The notes under the pieces: generated by a model
The model's database searches: none
What the model was told of the DNA's origin: nothing
Seen by the model: only the letters and a program-made list of their open reading frames with translations
Shown here: positions 1 through 5,914 of the stretch, one piece after another
Numbering within the stretch: the first letter of the stretch is position 1
Layout of the letters: every line of letters starts with the position of its first letter
Source: Thaumarchaeota archaeon S13
GTDB taxonomy: Archaea; Thermoproteota; Nitrososphaeria; Nitrososphaerales; Nitrosopumilaceae
Assembly (NCBI GenBank): GCA_003724275.1
Contig: RHFA01000086.1
Span: forward strand, 1 to 6,785
DNA: 6,785 nt
Reading direction: 5' to 3'
Made by a program: the position numbers and the translations under genes

Positions 1-368
1 CTGGGGACAAAGTGGTACTTTTTGGACATGTCTATGGGAGTCGTCGTGATGCCGCGGCCGATAAACGAGCCCGAGGCCTTTGAGAGCTCGCGCAGGGGCC
101 GCTGTATCCCGTCATAGATCTGCCCGATTATGCCCGGCCCGAGCAGGACGCTCAGGGGGTTGCCCGTGCCCGTGACCGGCTCGCCGGGCCTCAGGCCGCT
201 CGTGGACTCGTAGACCTGGATAAAGGCGACGTCTCCGGTGAGGCGGATGACCTCGCCGATGAGCTTTGCCTCGCCGACGGTGACCGTCTCGTACATCTTT
301 GCGCTGGCCATCCCGTCGGCCTTGACGGCCGGCCCGCTTATCCACACGATTCTGCCCTGGACTGCCAC
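1..368 (-). CDS. atpA: A-type ATP synthase catalytic subunit A, N-terminal part (runs off window)
   Basis: This is the first 122 codons of the nucleotide-binding catalytic subunit of the archaeal A1Ao ATP synthase, which makes ATP on the cytoplasmic head of the complex. The N-terminal beta-barrel is clear: MAVQGRIVWISGPAVKADGM, then KMYETVTVGEAKLIGEVIRL, IQVYESTSGLRPGEPVTGTG, LGPGIIGQIYDGIQRPL. All are hallmark stretches of the family. The Walker A motif, DELSD-like regions and C-terminal domain lie beyond position 1, so catalytic residues cannot be checked. The start is GTG at 368-366, three bases after the atpE stop. A GGTGG stretch in the last atpE codons, seven bases upstream of the GTG, can serve as ribosome binding site. 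This spacing indicates co-transcription and probably coupled translation with atpE. Identity is very secure; only the 3' end is missing. Confidence 0.97.
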   Translation of the reverse strand, partial: MAVQGRIVWISGPAVKADGMASAKMYETVTVGEAKLIGEVIRLTGDVAFIQVYESTSGLRPGEPVTGTGNPLSVLLGPGIIGQIYDGIQRPLRELSKASGSFIGRGITTTPIDMSKKYHFVP

Positions 369-371
369 TCC

Positions 372-971
372 CTATCCACCTAGTCCGAAGCGCGCGGCAA
401 TTTCCTTCCTTATTAAAGGCTTCAGGCGCTCCACCCTCGCGTCAAGCGTATTGTCAAAGGACGTCGAGCCGTCGCGCGTCACGGCCCTGACGCCGCCCAT
501 GCACTCGATCGGCTCGGCGGCGACCTCGGCGCCGGAGAGGCCGGCTATGGCCGCCGAGACGGCCTCGCGGTCGGCCGCCGACGTCGAAAAGACGATCTCG
601 GTGGTTCCCAGGGCCTCGGCGGCCTCCGAGACGAGGCCGGCTATGAGGCGCGAGTACTCGCCGTCCCTGGGCGCGGCCCGTATGCGCGAGGAGGCCTCCT
701 CAAAGACCCTCTCGATGGCCCCCTCCACGAGGCGCAGCTGCGCGTTGCGGGCCTCGAGGTCGGCCGCGCCGGTGAGCTGCCTCTTTACCTTGTCGGCCTC
801 CTTTGAGGCCTCTGATGCTATGCGGTCATACTCGGCCTCGAGGGCGGGCCTAGAGGCCTCTAGGCTCGCCTGGGCCTCCTCGTGCGTGGCCGAGAGGCTA
901 GCAAGGAGGTCCCCGCCTGCCCTTGTGAGGACCGTGGAGATCGTCTCCTCGAGGGGCGCATCTGAGGCCAA
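372..971 (-). CDS. atpE: A-type ATP synthase subunit E (peripheral stalk)
   Basis: The 199-residue product is the E subunit, which pairs with subunit H (or G) to form the peripheral stalks holding the A3B3 head to the membrane subunit I. Residues 1-100 are a long charged, alanine-rich helix of coiled-coil type. Residues 104-199 form the globular head-binding domain, with the family signature GGVRAVTRDG (159-168), DNTLDAR (173-179) and ERLKPLIRKEIA (181-192). Length is normal for the family. The start is taken as TTG at 971-969, the only sensible start in this frame before the conserved helix. GGAGGG lies 8 bases upstream (minus strand, 985-980), and a TATA-like element sits about 33 bases upstream. 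If transcription starts where that element predicts, the message is almost leaderless and the GGAGGG would be outside it. It is the first gene of the atpE-atpA operon and divergent from atpI. Confidence 0.95.
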   Translation of the reverse strand: MASDAPLEETISTVLTRAGGDLLASLSATHEEAQASLEASRPALEAEYDRIASEASKEADKVKRQLTGAADLEARNAQLRLVEGAIERVFEEASSRIRAAPRDGEYSRLIAGLVSEAAEALGTTEIVFSTSAADREAVSAAIAGLSGAEVAAEPIECMGGVRAVTRDGSTSFDNTLDARVERLKPLIRKEIAARFGLGG

Positions 972-996
972 ATCGGCGGCCCTCCGCCCGGCACAG

Positions 997-1004
997 ATTT
1001 TAGT
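997..1004 (-). promoter_or_regulatory. Putative TATA box of the atpE-atpA operon
   Basis: On the minus strand the sequence CTAAAATC is the only AT-rich octamer in a GC-rich intergenic region. Its upstream edge lies 33 bases before the TTG start of atpE. Archaeal TATA boxes sit about 25 bases upstream of the transcription start, which would place that start at roughly 974-978 and leave little or no leader. The match to a TATA consensus is only moderate. Confidence 0.5.
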
Positions 1005-1028
1005 GTTTGTCGCCTGCCGGCCCCTAGA

Positions 1029-1042
1029 GGCCCCACGGGGCC
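1029..1042. repeat. GC-rich inverted repeat between divergent atp promoters
   Basis: GGCCCC and GGGGCC form perfect 6-bp arms around a 2-base spacer (AC). The element lies between the atpE TATA-like box (997-1004) and the atpI TATA-like box (1058-1064). That is where a dimeric regulator controlling both directions could bind. In DNA this GC-rich a short palindrome may be chance; its position is what makes it worth recording. Confidence 0.4.
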
Positions 1043-1057
1043 GCCCTGGCAGAAAGG

Positions 1058-1064
1058 TATTAAA
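1058..1064 (+). promoter_or_regulatory. Putative TATA box of atpI
   Basis: TATTAAA stands alone in GC-rich sequence and is preceded by the purine-rich AGAAAGG, a plausible TFB recognition element (BRE). Its upstream edge is 33 bases before the atpI TTG start, so transcription should begin at about 1083-1091. The message is then leaderless or nearly so, which fits the lack of a Shine-Dalgarno sequence before atpI. Confidence 0.65.
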
Positions 1065-1090
1065 CGGAAGGCCCCCGCGCGCGCGCCGGT

Positions 1091-3187
1091 TTGGGGGTAG
1101 CAGAGCTCCGGCTGGCCACGCTCGCGCTGCCCCGCTCGGAGGCGGCCAGGGCCGTCTCGCGGCTGGCCGAGTTTGAGTGGTTTCACAAGGTCGACTCTGC
1201 CGGCGAGGCGCCCACGCCCGAGCTCGACGACCTCCTCCTCGAGGCCCAAAAGTCCTTCCAGGAGATAGACGAGGTCGCCCGGGGCCTGGGCGTGCCCGAG
1301 CGGGTCGGGATTATGGAGATACTCTTCAAGGGCACCTCGATACGCAGGCGCGACTATGAGCTCTCCGAGATAGAGGGGATGATGGCCGACGTGAGGTCGC
1401 GCGCCCCCTCGGTCATAGGCGAGGCGTCCGGCCTCCTCGGCGAGCTCGCCGACTCGCGCCGGTCCCTCGAGGAGCACGCCGCGCTGCGCGCGGGCCTCGG
1501 CGCGGCCTCTGGCCTCGGCGTCGACCTGGGGGGCTTTGGCCTGATGCGCCACTTTTACGTTGACATGTTTGTCGTGCCCAGGGCCGACGAGGCCGAGATC
1601 CGGCGCTCGCTGGAGGGGGTCACGGTCATCGGCGTGGACCTGGGCTCAAAGTCCAGCTCGGGCCTCCTCGTCGTCTGCCCCGCCGGCGAGTCCGAGCGCG
1701 CGCTAAAGGTGATGCGCGGGTTTGGCGCCTCGCCGTTTCGCATTCCCGAGGGGTTTCCGCAGGTCCCGCGCGAGGCCCACGCGCTTGCCGTGAAAAGGGA
1801 GTCCGAGATTGCCGCGCGCCAAAAGGAGATACGCGCCAGGCTCTCGAGGATATCAAGGTCGGGCCGCGCCGAGATTGCCGCGCTGCGCGAGGAGGCACTC
1901 GTCGCAAAGGACGTCATCGAGGCCCTGCGAAAGCCCGGCGGCACGCGCAACTTTGCCGTGATACAGGGGTACATACCCGCAAGGCTCGCCGGCAGGTTCG
2001 AGTCGTCGTTTCCCGGCTGGGCGGCGGTAACCGAGGAGGTGCCCGAAAAGATGGCCGCCGCGGCGCCCACGCTCCTTGAGAACAGGATCTTTGCGCGGAC
2101 GTTTGAGCCGATAACGCGCAGCCAGGGGATACCGCGCAGGGGCGAGATCGACCCCACGCCAATGATCGCGCTTGCGTGGCCGATATTCTACGGCGTCATG
2201 TTTGCCGACGTGGGCCACGGGCTGCTCCTTATGGGCATGGGCCTGCTCTTCAAGCTAAAGGGCCAGGGGACGCTGTCGAGGTGGGGAATGCTCATCGCGA
2301 TATCCGGCGCGTCAGCTGCGATCGCCGGAGTTGGCGCGGGGGAGGCCTTTGGGTTCCATATTGACCATCTCGAGCCATTCGAGTCGCTGCTGCACGAGGG
2401 CGGCCCGCTCTATCCCGTCGCGTGGCTAGTCGGATCCATAAGCGTCGCCGAGCTCACATTTGAGCAGGTCATCAACATACTCAAGGTGTCGCTGTTTGTG
2501 GGGATTATACACCTGGTGGCCGCGATGCTCCTGCGCATACGCAAGATGCTCGCCGCGGGCCACAAGATTGCCGCCTATATGGAGGGGATCCCGAGCCTCA
2601 CGCTCTATGGGAGCATTGTCGTGATCATGATGTGCGCGATCGGGGCACAGTATGACGTGATAAACATGTACTCGCGCGCGCATGCCGAGCCCGTCCCGTG
2701 GGTGACGGTCTTTCTGGGAGAGTGGGCCCAGGTCTGGATCATCACGCGCATATCAGTCGTCATAGCCATCGCGTCTATGGCGATGATGATGGTAGGTGGC
2801 ATTCTGCACGCGCGGAGGCACCCCGACGAGGGCGGAGGGGCGGCCGCGGTGGTCATGGAGGTGCTGCTGGGAAAGACGATAGAGGCCCTTGCGCACACGA
2901 TCAGCTATGCGAGGATTGGGATCATGCTGCTCGTGCATGCGGCTCTCCTCCTCACGGTGAACAATGCGTTCAAGTCGCTCGGCGGCGCCGAGTCCGTCGG
3001 CGCGATCGCGCTCCTCGTCGGGGGCAACATTGGAATCATGATAATAGAGGGCCTCATCGTGTACATACAGTCGCTCAGGCTCCACCTCTACGAGTATTTC
3101 ACAAAGTGGTACGACGGCGGCGCGCCGGCGTTCAGGGCGCTCGTGCCAGAGACCGTCTATAGCCGGCTGGCGTGGCGCCGCGGCTAG
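1091..3187 (+). CDS. atpI: A-type ATP synthase subunit I (membrane subunit a homologue)
   Basis: The 698-residue product matches the archaeal I subunit (counterpart of eukaryotic V-ATPase subunit a). It provides the proton half-channels beside the rotor ring and anchors the peripheral stalks. Residues 1-350 are the cytoplasmic arm, with charged coiled-coil stretches near 90-140 and 236-281. The membrane domain follows, with hydrophobic segments near 364-387, 399-421, 461-484, 503-521, 549-572, 587-620 and 635-666. Conserved signatures are FADVGHG (371-377), the GEAFGFHI stretch ending the second segment, HTISYARIG (602-610) with the essential channel arginine at R608, and the C-terminal YIQSLRLHLYEYF followed by KWYDGG. 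Length is normal. The start is TTG at 1091; no ATG or GTG lies at a sensible place, and GVAELRLATLAL is the expected first strand. It is divergent from atpE and its stop overlaps that of the rhodanese gene. A proteolipid (K) gene does not follow. Confidence 0.95.
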   Translation: MGVAELRLATLALPRSEAARAVSRLAEFEWFHKVDSAGEAPTPELDDLLLEAQKSFQEIDEVARGLGVPERVGIMEILFKGTSIRRRDYELSEIEGMMADVRSRAPSVIGEASGLLGELADSRRSLEEHAALRAGLGAASGLGVDLGGFGLMRHFYVDMFVVPRADEAEIRRSLEGVTVIGVDLGSKSSSGLLVVCPAGESERALKVMRGFGASPFRIPEGFPQVPREAHALAVKRESEIAARQKEIRARLSRISRSGRAEIAALREEALVAKDVIEALRKPGGTRNFAVIQGYIPARLAGRFESSFPGWAAVTEEVPEKMAAAAPTLLENRIFARTFEPITRSQGIPRRGEIDPTPMIALAWPIFYGVMFADVGHGLLLMGMGLLFKLKGQGTLSRWGMLIAISGASAAIAGVGAGEAFGFHIDHLEPFESLLHEGGPLYPVAWLVGSISVAELTFEQVINILKVSLFVGIIHLVAAMLLRIRKMLAAGHKIAAYMEGIPSLTLYGSIVVIMMCAIGAQYDVINMYSRAHAEPVPWVTVFLGEWAQVWIITRISVVIAIASMAMMMVGGILHARRHPDEGGGAAAVVMEVLLGKTIEALAHTISYARIGIMLLVHAALLLTVNNAFKSLGGAESVGAIALLVGGNIGIMIIEGLIVYIQSLRLHLYEYFTKWYDGGAPAFRALVPETVYSRLAWRRG

Positions 3188-3960
3188 GCCTCGACTGGAA
3201 GCTCGGGGCGGTTGCCCCATTCGCCCCACGACCCGAGATAGACGCGCACGTCGTCATAGCCGAGCACCTTTAGCGCGACGAACGCGTGGGCCGCGCGGTA
3301 TGCGCCCTGGCAATACGTGACTATGCGCGCGTCTCGCGCAATTGGGTACGCCCTGCCGAGCTCCTCGCGGCCTGCGAGGCGGCCGTCCTCGGCGAGCGTC
3401 CCGGACCAGTCTATGTTTTTTGCGCCGGGAATGTGGCCGCCGCGCGCGGCGCGCACGGTCTTGCCCGAGTACTCCTCTGGCGAGCGCGCGTCGACTATCT
3501 CGAGGGACCCGCCGCCGGCGAGTATGTCGCCGTACCCCGCTATGAGCGTGGGGTTTGCGGCGGTCCGCAGCTCCGAGGGCACGGGCGCGCACAGGTCCGT
3601 CTCGGTGTCGTGCCCGCGCGCCCTCCAGAGGCCCAGGCCGCCGTCGAGCATCGTCGCGTCCGGGTGCGAGAGGTACTGGAGGAGCCACGCGCCGCGCGCG
3701 GCGAGCATGCCTGACGCGTTGTCATAAAAGACGACCCTGCGCGACTCGTCGACGCCGGCCATCGAGAGGACGAGTCGCATGTGCGACGTGAACGCGTCAA
3801 TGCCGGCAGGGGTCGTGTCCACCCAGTGGAGCGAAAAGAGGTCGAGGCTGACGGCCCCGGGTATGTGCCCCTTTGAGTACTCGGCAAAAGGCCGCGCGTC
3901 GATGACCAGCGTGCGCCCGTCCCCGAGCGACCCCGCCAGGGCGTCTATCCCCGTGAGCAC
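3184..3960 (-). CDS. Two-domain rhodanese-type sulfurtransferase
   Basis: The 258-residue protein has tandem rhodanese domains, the architecture of thiosulfate sulfurtransferase and 3-mercaptopyruvate sulfurtransferase. These enzymes move a sulfane sulfur onto cyanide, thiols or acceptor proteins through a cysteine persulfide. Domain 1 (about 15-120) has VIDARPFAEY and GHIPGAVSLD, but YDNASGMLAARG at the loop position has no cysteine, so it is the usual inactive half. Domain 2 (about 150-255) has VDARSPEEYSG, GHIPGAKNID and the active loop CQGAYR with C217 as nucleophile and R222 closing the loop; GSWGEWG is the typical C-terminal motif. There is no signal peptide, so it acts in the cytoplasm. 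The start is GTG at 3960; an in-frame TAG lies nine codons upstream with no other start between. It is slightly short for the family (usually 270-290). Whether thiosulfate or mercaptopyruvate is the donor cannot be decided from the loop alone. Confidence 0.93.
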   Translation of the reverse strand: MLTGIDALAGSLGDGRTLVIDARPFAEYSKGHIPGAVSLDLFSLHWVDTTPAGIDAFTSHMRLVLSMAGVDESRRVVFYDNASGMLAARGAWLLQYLSHPDATMLDGGLGLWRARGHDTETDLCAPVPSELRTAANPTLIAGYGDILAGGGSLEIVDARSPEEYSGKTVRAARGGHIPGAKNIDWSGTLAEDGRLAGREELGRAYPIARDARIVTYCQGAYRAAHAFVALKVLGYDDVRVYLGSWGEWGNRPELPVEA

Positions 3961-3984
3961 GCGCGCGCCCCGAGCGCAGGGCCG

Positions 3985-3996
3985 CTAAATGTATTT
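3985..3996 (-). promoter_or_regulatory. Putative promoter of the rhodanese gene
   Basis: The minus strand reads AAATACATTTAG here, an AT-rich patch in GC-rich surroundings whose bases lie 25-36 nt before the GTG start of the sulfurtransferase. A TATA box here would give a leaderless transcript. No Shine-Dalgarno sequence precedes the GTG, which agrees. The exact TATA octamer is ambiguous. Confidence 0.5.
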
Positions 3997-4175
3997 GCAT
4001 GCCTGTCCGGCCATTTTTGGGCATTCCCGGCGCCCTGCACGGCCAAAGCGGACCAATTGGGAGAAATCGTGGCAGGGCGACCATGGGGAGGCAGGGCTTA
4101 GAAACAGGGAACGAGCTTGTGGGGGCTAGAGTTCCAAACAGTGGTGTTTTGGATCTGCCTAGCGATTACCCTGCG

Positions 4176-4185
4176 GCAATATTGC
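4176..4185. repeat. 10-bp perfect palindrome GCAATATTGC
   Basis: This is a perfect 10-bp palindrome in the gene-poor stretch, its centre 37 bp from that of a second one (4213-4222). It might be a binding site, but a single 10-bp palindrome is expected about once per kilobase by chance. Confidence 0.3.
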
Positions 4186-4212
4186 GCGAAACTCGAACAA
4201 CGAAAAGCCTTT

Positions 4213-4222
4213 GGCATATGCC
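4213..4222. repeat. 10-bp perfect palindrome GGCATATGCC
   Basis: This is the second perfect palindrome of the pair. Both have an AT-rich core with G/C flanks, but their sequences differ, so they are not copies of one site. No gene start lies close enough to call it an operator. Confidence 0.3.
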
Positions 4223-4429
4223 CCACTTTAGGTGATTTTGGGCGAGACGGGCAATCTTGGACTTGGAGCAAGGCTGCGTCACCGAAGACTTGGGGTTTAC
4301 GACAGACGATATTTGAGTGCGCGCGCTAGTCGGGATCGCTTCCGCCTACCTTGGCAAGAGAGCTTCGTGAGTCGGGAGAACTGCCCTGTGAGCGTATCCG
4401 CCCATCAGGTCATTCACCCTGTAAAATCT

Positions 4430-5770
4430 ATTAATTTTCTCTGCGGCATAATTTTTTTTATGTACATGCCACAAAAGCCATAAAGTTGGCTACGTGTTTC
4501 TTGATTCCTATTTTTGTACGCTTCTTCTATGTGCTTTATTAGTTATTTGTTAGGGATTATTTCTTCTACAATGGTTTTCTTTATTTTTTCTTGATTTCTT
4601 TAACATGACGACTAGGGAGTATTTTTTGAAATTCAAACACTGCATTAAATATGCCATTTATGCTATAATCACAGTTTTAGCTCTTCACACTCTATCCTAG
4701 TGTCATAGCGAAGTTGCAGGTGTGTAAACATCCTCAACAGTGTGTTGCCACAGCTTCCTTCATACAAATACACCCGCATCATATCGTCAGCCACCTCAAA
4801 ATTAATTGAGCTGCCTTCATGCAGATCCACTCCCAGCACGCTGTAATACCCATTGCTAATTTCCCACTTAGCTCCCCACAGCTTGAATGGCTCTTTTGAA
4901 TTAAACACTTTGTCGATAAACCTCTCTAAATCGGATATTTTTTTTGAGAATTTGATCACAAACGGATTCCCTTTTATCCCATATGATCCACCGTCCTTTT
5001 TAACTCCTAGCATATTGTCCTCTACACGCAAAACCACATCCTTGTACTCGTCCTTGCATCCATCGACAACATGTAGATGATCCTCAACAGATTTTCCGCG
5101 AATGATGGTGAAACATCCGGTATTACTTATCTGTTCTTTAACAAACTGACCTATTCCTTGCTCCCCCCCACTTTGAACCTCAATAGATTTTTGAGATGTG
5201 CGCCCACTCACCTCTTTCATCTTTAATACATTGTCATATATGGATCTCGCGCCTCCGCCTTCTATATTCACTTTTGTGGGTTTTTTTTGAAACATGCCAT
5301 AATGCTCAATTTTGTATTTTCCGTCTGCCCCGCTTCTATCCCTTGTCCATTTTTGTAGCATGTCGGTGTAGAACCATGCATGGTCAAACGCACAGCAGGG
5401 CTCATTTACCATGGCGTTGATCATATGGTTTGCCTGTCTTCCACTTTCGTTTGTGTGAAGCAATAAAAACCGATCATCTTTTTTGTCTAGGTAAAACTCG
5501 CAAATGTTTCCAGGCAAACCGTTTCGATAAATGCGCAAGATCTTGACATCGTCAAATCCACCACTGTCGATTTTCCATGACACCCTCTCCCCCTGGCACT
5601 TTTGAATCAATTTCCCAGCCTCTAGGATATATGTTTTTACCTTTCCGGTACTTTTCCCCCTGTTTGGTCTCTGTTTTGTTGATTTGGCCTGCCTTTTGGG
5701 CGGCGTGTTCATCCTTTCGAGCTGGTTTACCAGCTCCTTCCTATTTCCTACCTTGGCCAATCCTGACCTC
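4430..5770. other. Low-GC island, probably acquired DNA
   Basis: Base composition changes sharply. Sample 60-base lines contain 44 G+C at 3481-3540, 17 at 4501-4560, 27 at 4681-4740 and 38 at 5761-5820. The AT-rich block covers the T-rich noncoding part and most of the orphan gene. It ends within the first codons of that gene, where composition returns to that of the flanks between about 5700 and 5780. No integrase, transposase, tRNA or flanking direct repeat was found, so the entry route is unknown. Confidence 0.7.
4450..4626 (+). other. Strongly T-skewed noncoding block with oligo-T runs
   Basis: Within 4501-4620 I count 63 T against 22 A on the plus strand. Runs include T8 inside the ATTTTTTTTATG at about 4451, T6 near 4594 and T6 near 4622. 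Oligo-T runs on the coding strand are the main archaeal termination signal, so this block should stop plus-strand transcription. For the minus-strand orphan gene ending at 4669 it would instead be an A-rich 3' region and would not act as a terminator. Confidence 0.4.
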
Positions 5771-5784
5771 GCTGCCTGCGCCAT
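4669..5784 (-). CDS. Orphan protein of unknown function, AT-rich gene
   Basis: I do not recognise this 371-residue protein. It is hydrophilic with no signal peptide or membrane segment, so probably cytoplasmic. Residues 7-24 (SGLAKVGNRKELVNQLER) resemble the second half of a SAP-type DNA-binding helix pair, but the first helix is missing. Residues 28-50 are a basic, lysine- and arginine-rich linker that is probably disordered. The rest (51-371) looks like mixed alpha/beta. Two regions, about 90-138 and 318-366, share a loose pattern (FYLDKKDDRFLLL and FEVADDMMRVYLYEG, followed by NES/GSCGN and a hydrophobic helix), which may be a diverged internal duplication. The start is ATG at 5784. The frame is open upstream to a TAA at 5886-5884 without another start codon, and a TATA-like box sits 34 bases before the ATG. 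Codon use and GC are unlike the neighbours, suggesting transfer. That it is a real gene is well supported by its length and promoter. Confidence 0.8.
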   Translation of the reverse strand: MAQAARSGLAKVGNRKELVNQLERMNTPPKRQAKSTKQRPNRGKSTGKVKTYILEAGKLIQKCQGERVSWKIDSGGFDDVKILRIYRNGLPGNICEFYLDKKDDRFLLLHTNESGRQANHMINAMVNEPCCAFDHAWFYTDMLQKWTRDRSGADGKYKIEHYGMFQKKPTKVNIEGGGARSIYDNVLKMKEVSGRTSQKSIEVQSGGEQGIGQFVKEQISNTGCFTIIRGKSVEDHLHVVDGCKDEYKDVVLRVEDNMLGVKKDGGSYGIKGNPFVIKFSKKISDLERFIDKVFNSKEPFKLWGAKWEISNGYYSVLGVDLHEGSSINFEVADDMMRVYLYEGSCGNTLLRMFTHLQLRYDTRIECEELKL

Positions 5785-5811
5785 ACCGTCACGCGGGCTT
5801 TGCCATGCTCC

Positions 5812-5818
5812 GTATAAG
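5812..5818 (-). promoter_or_regulatory. Putative TATA box of the orphan gene
   Basis: On the minus strand CTTATAC occurs with its upstream edge 34 bases before the ATG at 5784. Transcription would start about 5785-5795, giving a leaderless or very short leader. No Shine-Dalgarno sequence precedes the ATG. The box lies in GC-rich DNA of the flank type, outside the AT-rich body of the gene. Confidence 0.6.
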
Positions 5819-5858
5819 CCTGTGCCCTGTGTTTGCCTCGCCGCAACGCTCCCGTCCT

Positions 5859-5880
5859 GCCCCTCCGCAAGCGGAGGGGC
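5859..5880. repeat. Perfect 10-bp-arm inverted repeat between divergent promoters
   Basis: Arms GCCCCTCCGC and GCGGAGGGGC flank the two bases AA, with all ten pairs matching. It lies between the minus-strand TATA box at 5812-5818 and the plus-strand TATA box at 5884-5891, ending three bases before the latter and so over its BRE position. No oligo-T follows, and no gene ends here, so a terminator is unlikely. An operator for a dimeric regulator is the simplest reading; a genome-wide repeat is the alternative. Confidence 0.7.
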
Positions 5881-5883
5881 GGC

Positions 5884-5891
5884 TTAATATA
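5884..5891 (+). promoter_or_regulatory. Putative TATA box of the exported repeat protein gene
   Basis: TTAATATA is the best TATA-like octamer in the window, with its upstream edge 31 bases before the ATG at 5915. The transcript should begin at about 5910-5915 and be leaderless. There is no Shine-Dalgarno sequence before the ATG. Confidence 0.7.
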
Positions 5892-5914
5892 CTCCCCCGC
5901 GCACACCTCGCGCA

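Larger units (their letters stand above)
3997..4668. other. Gene-poor stretch between rhodanese gene and orphan gene
   Basis: No recognisable gene is seen on either strand. Plus-strand open frames of 60-85 codons start at 3999 (ATG), 4117 (TTG) and 4232 (GTG). They overlap one another, match no family I know, and lack a promoter at the spacing used by other genes here. From about 4000 to 4420 the composition is intermediate; after about 4430 it becomes strongly T-rich. The stretch holds two 10-bp palindromes (4176-4185, 4213-4222). It could be decayed coding DNA, the edge of an insertion, or carry an untranslated RNA; none of these can be shown from sequence alone. Confidence 0.5.

Noticed and set aside
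238..1176. 312-codon plus-strand open frame across atpE and the promoter region
   Set aside because: It is antisense to the secure atpE gene, has low-complexity Ser/Ala/Arg composition, and crosses the divergent promoters. It is a GC-rich shadow frame.
7..3112. 12-bp direct repeat ACAAAGTGGTAC at 7-18 and 3101-3112
   Set aside because: Both copies are in coding sequence of different genes on opposite strands, and about one such 12-mer match is expected by chance in a window this size.
4170..4210. tRNA T-arm-like TTCGAGT on the minus strand
   Set aside because: The five bases on each side of the loop do not pair, and no acceptor stem or anticodon arm is found nearby.
3999..4483. Three overlapping plus-strand frames (starts 3999, 4117, 4232) as small genes
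   Set aside because: No family resemblance, mutual overlap, mostly non-ATG starts, and none has a TATA-like element at the 30-36 base distance seen for other genes here.
5859..5880. Inverted repeat as an intrinsic terminator
   Set aside because: It lies between two divergent starts with no gene ending there, and no oligo-T run follows on either strand.
5785..5886. N-terminal extension of the orphan protein by 34 codons
   Set aside because: The frame is open but has no ATG, GTG or TTG before the TAA, and it would run through the orphan gene's own promoter and the inverted repeat.
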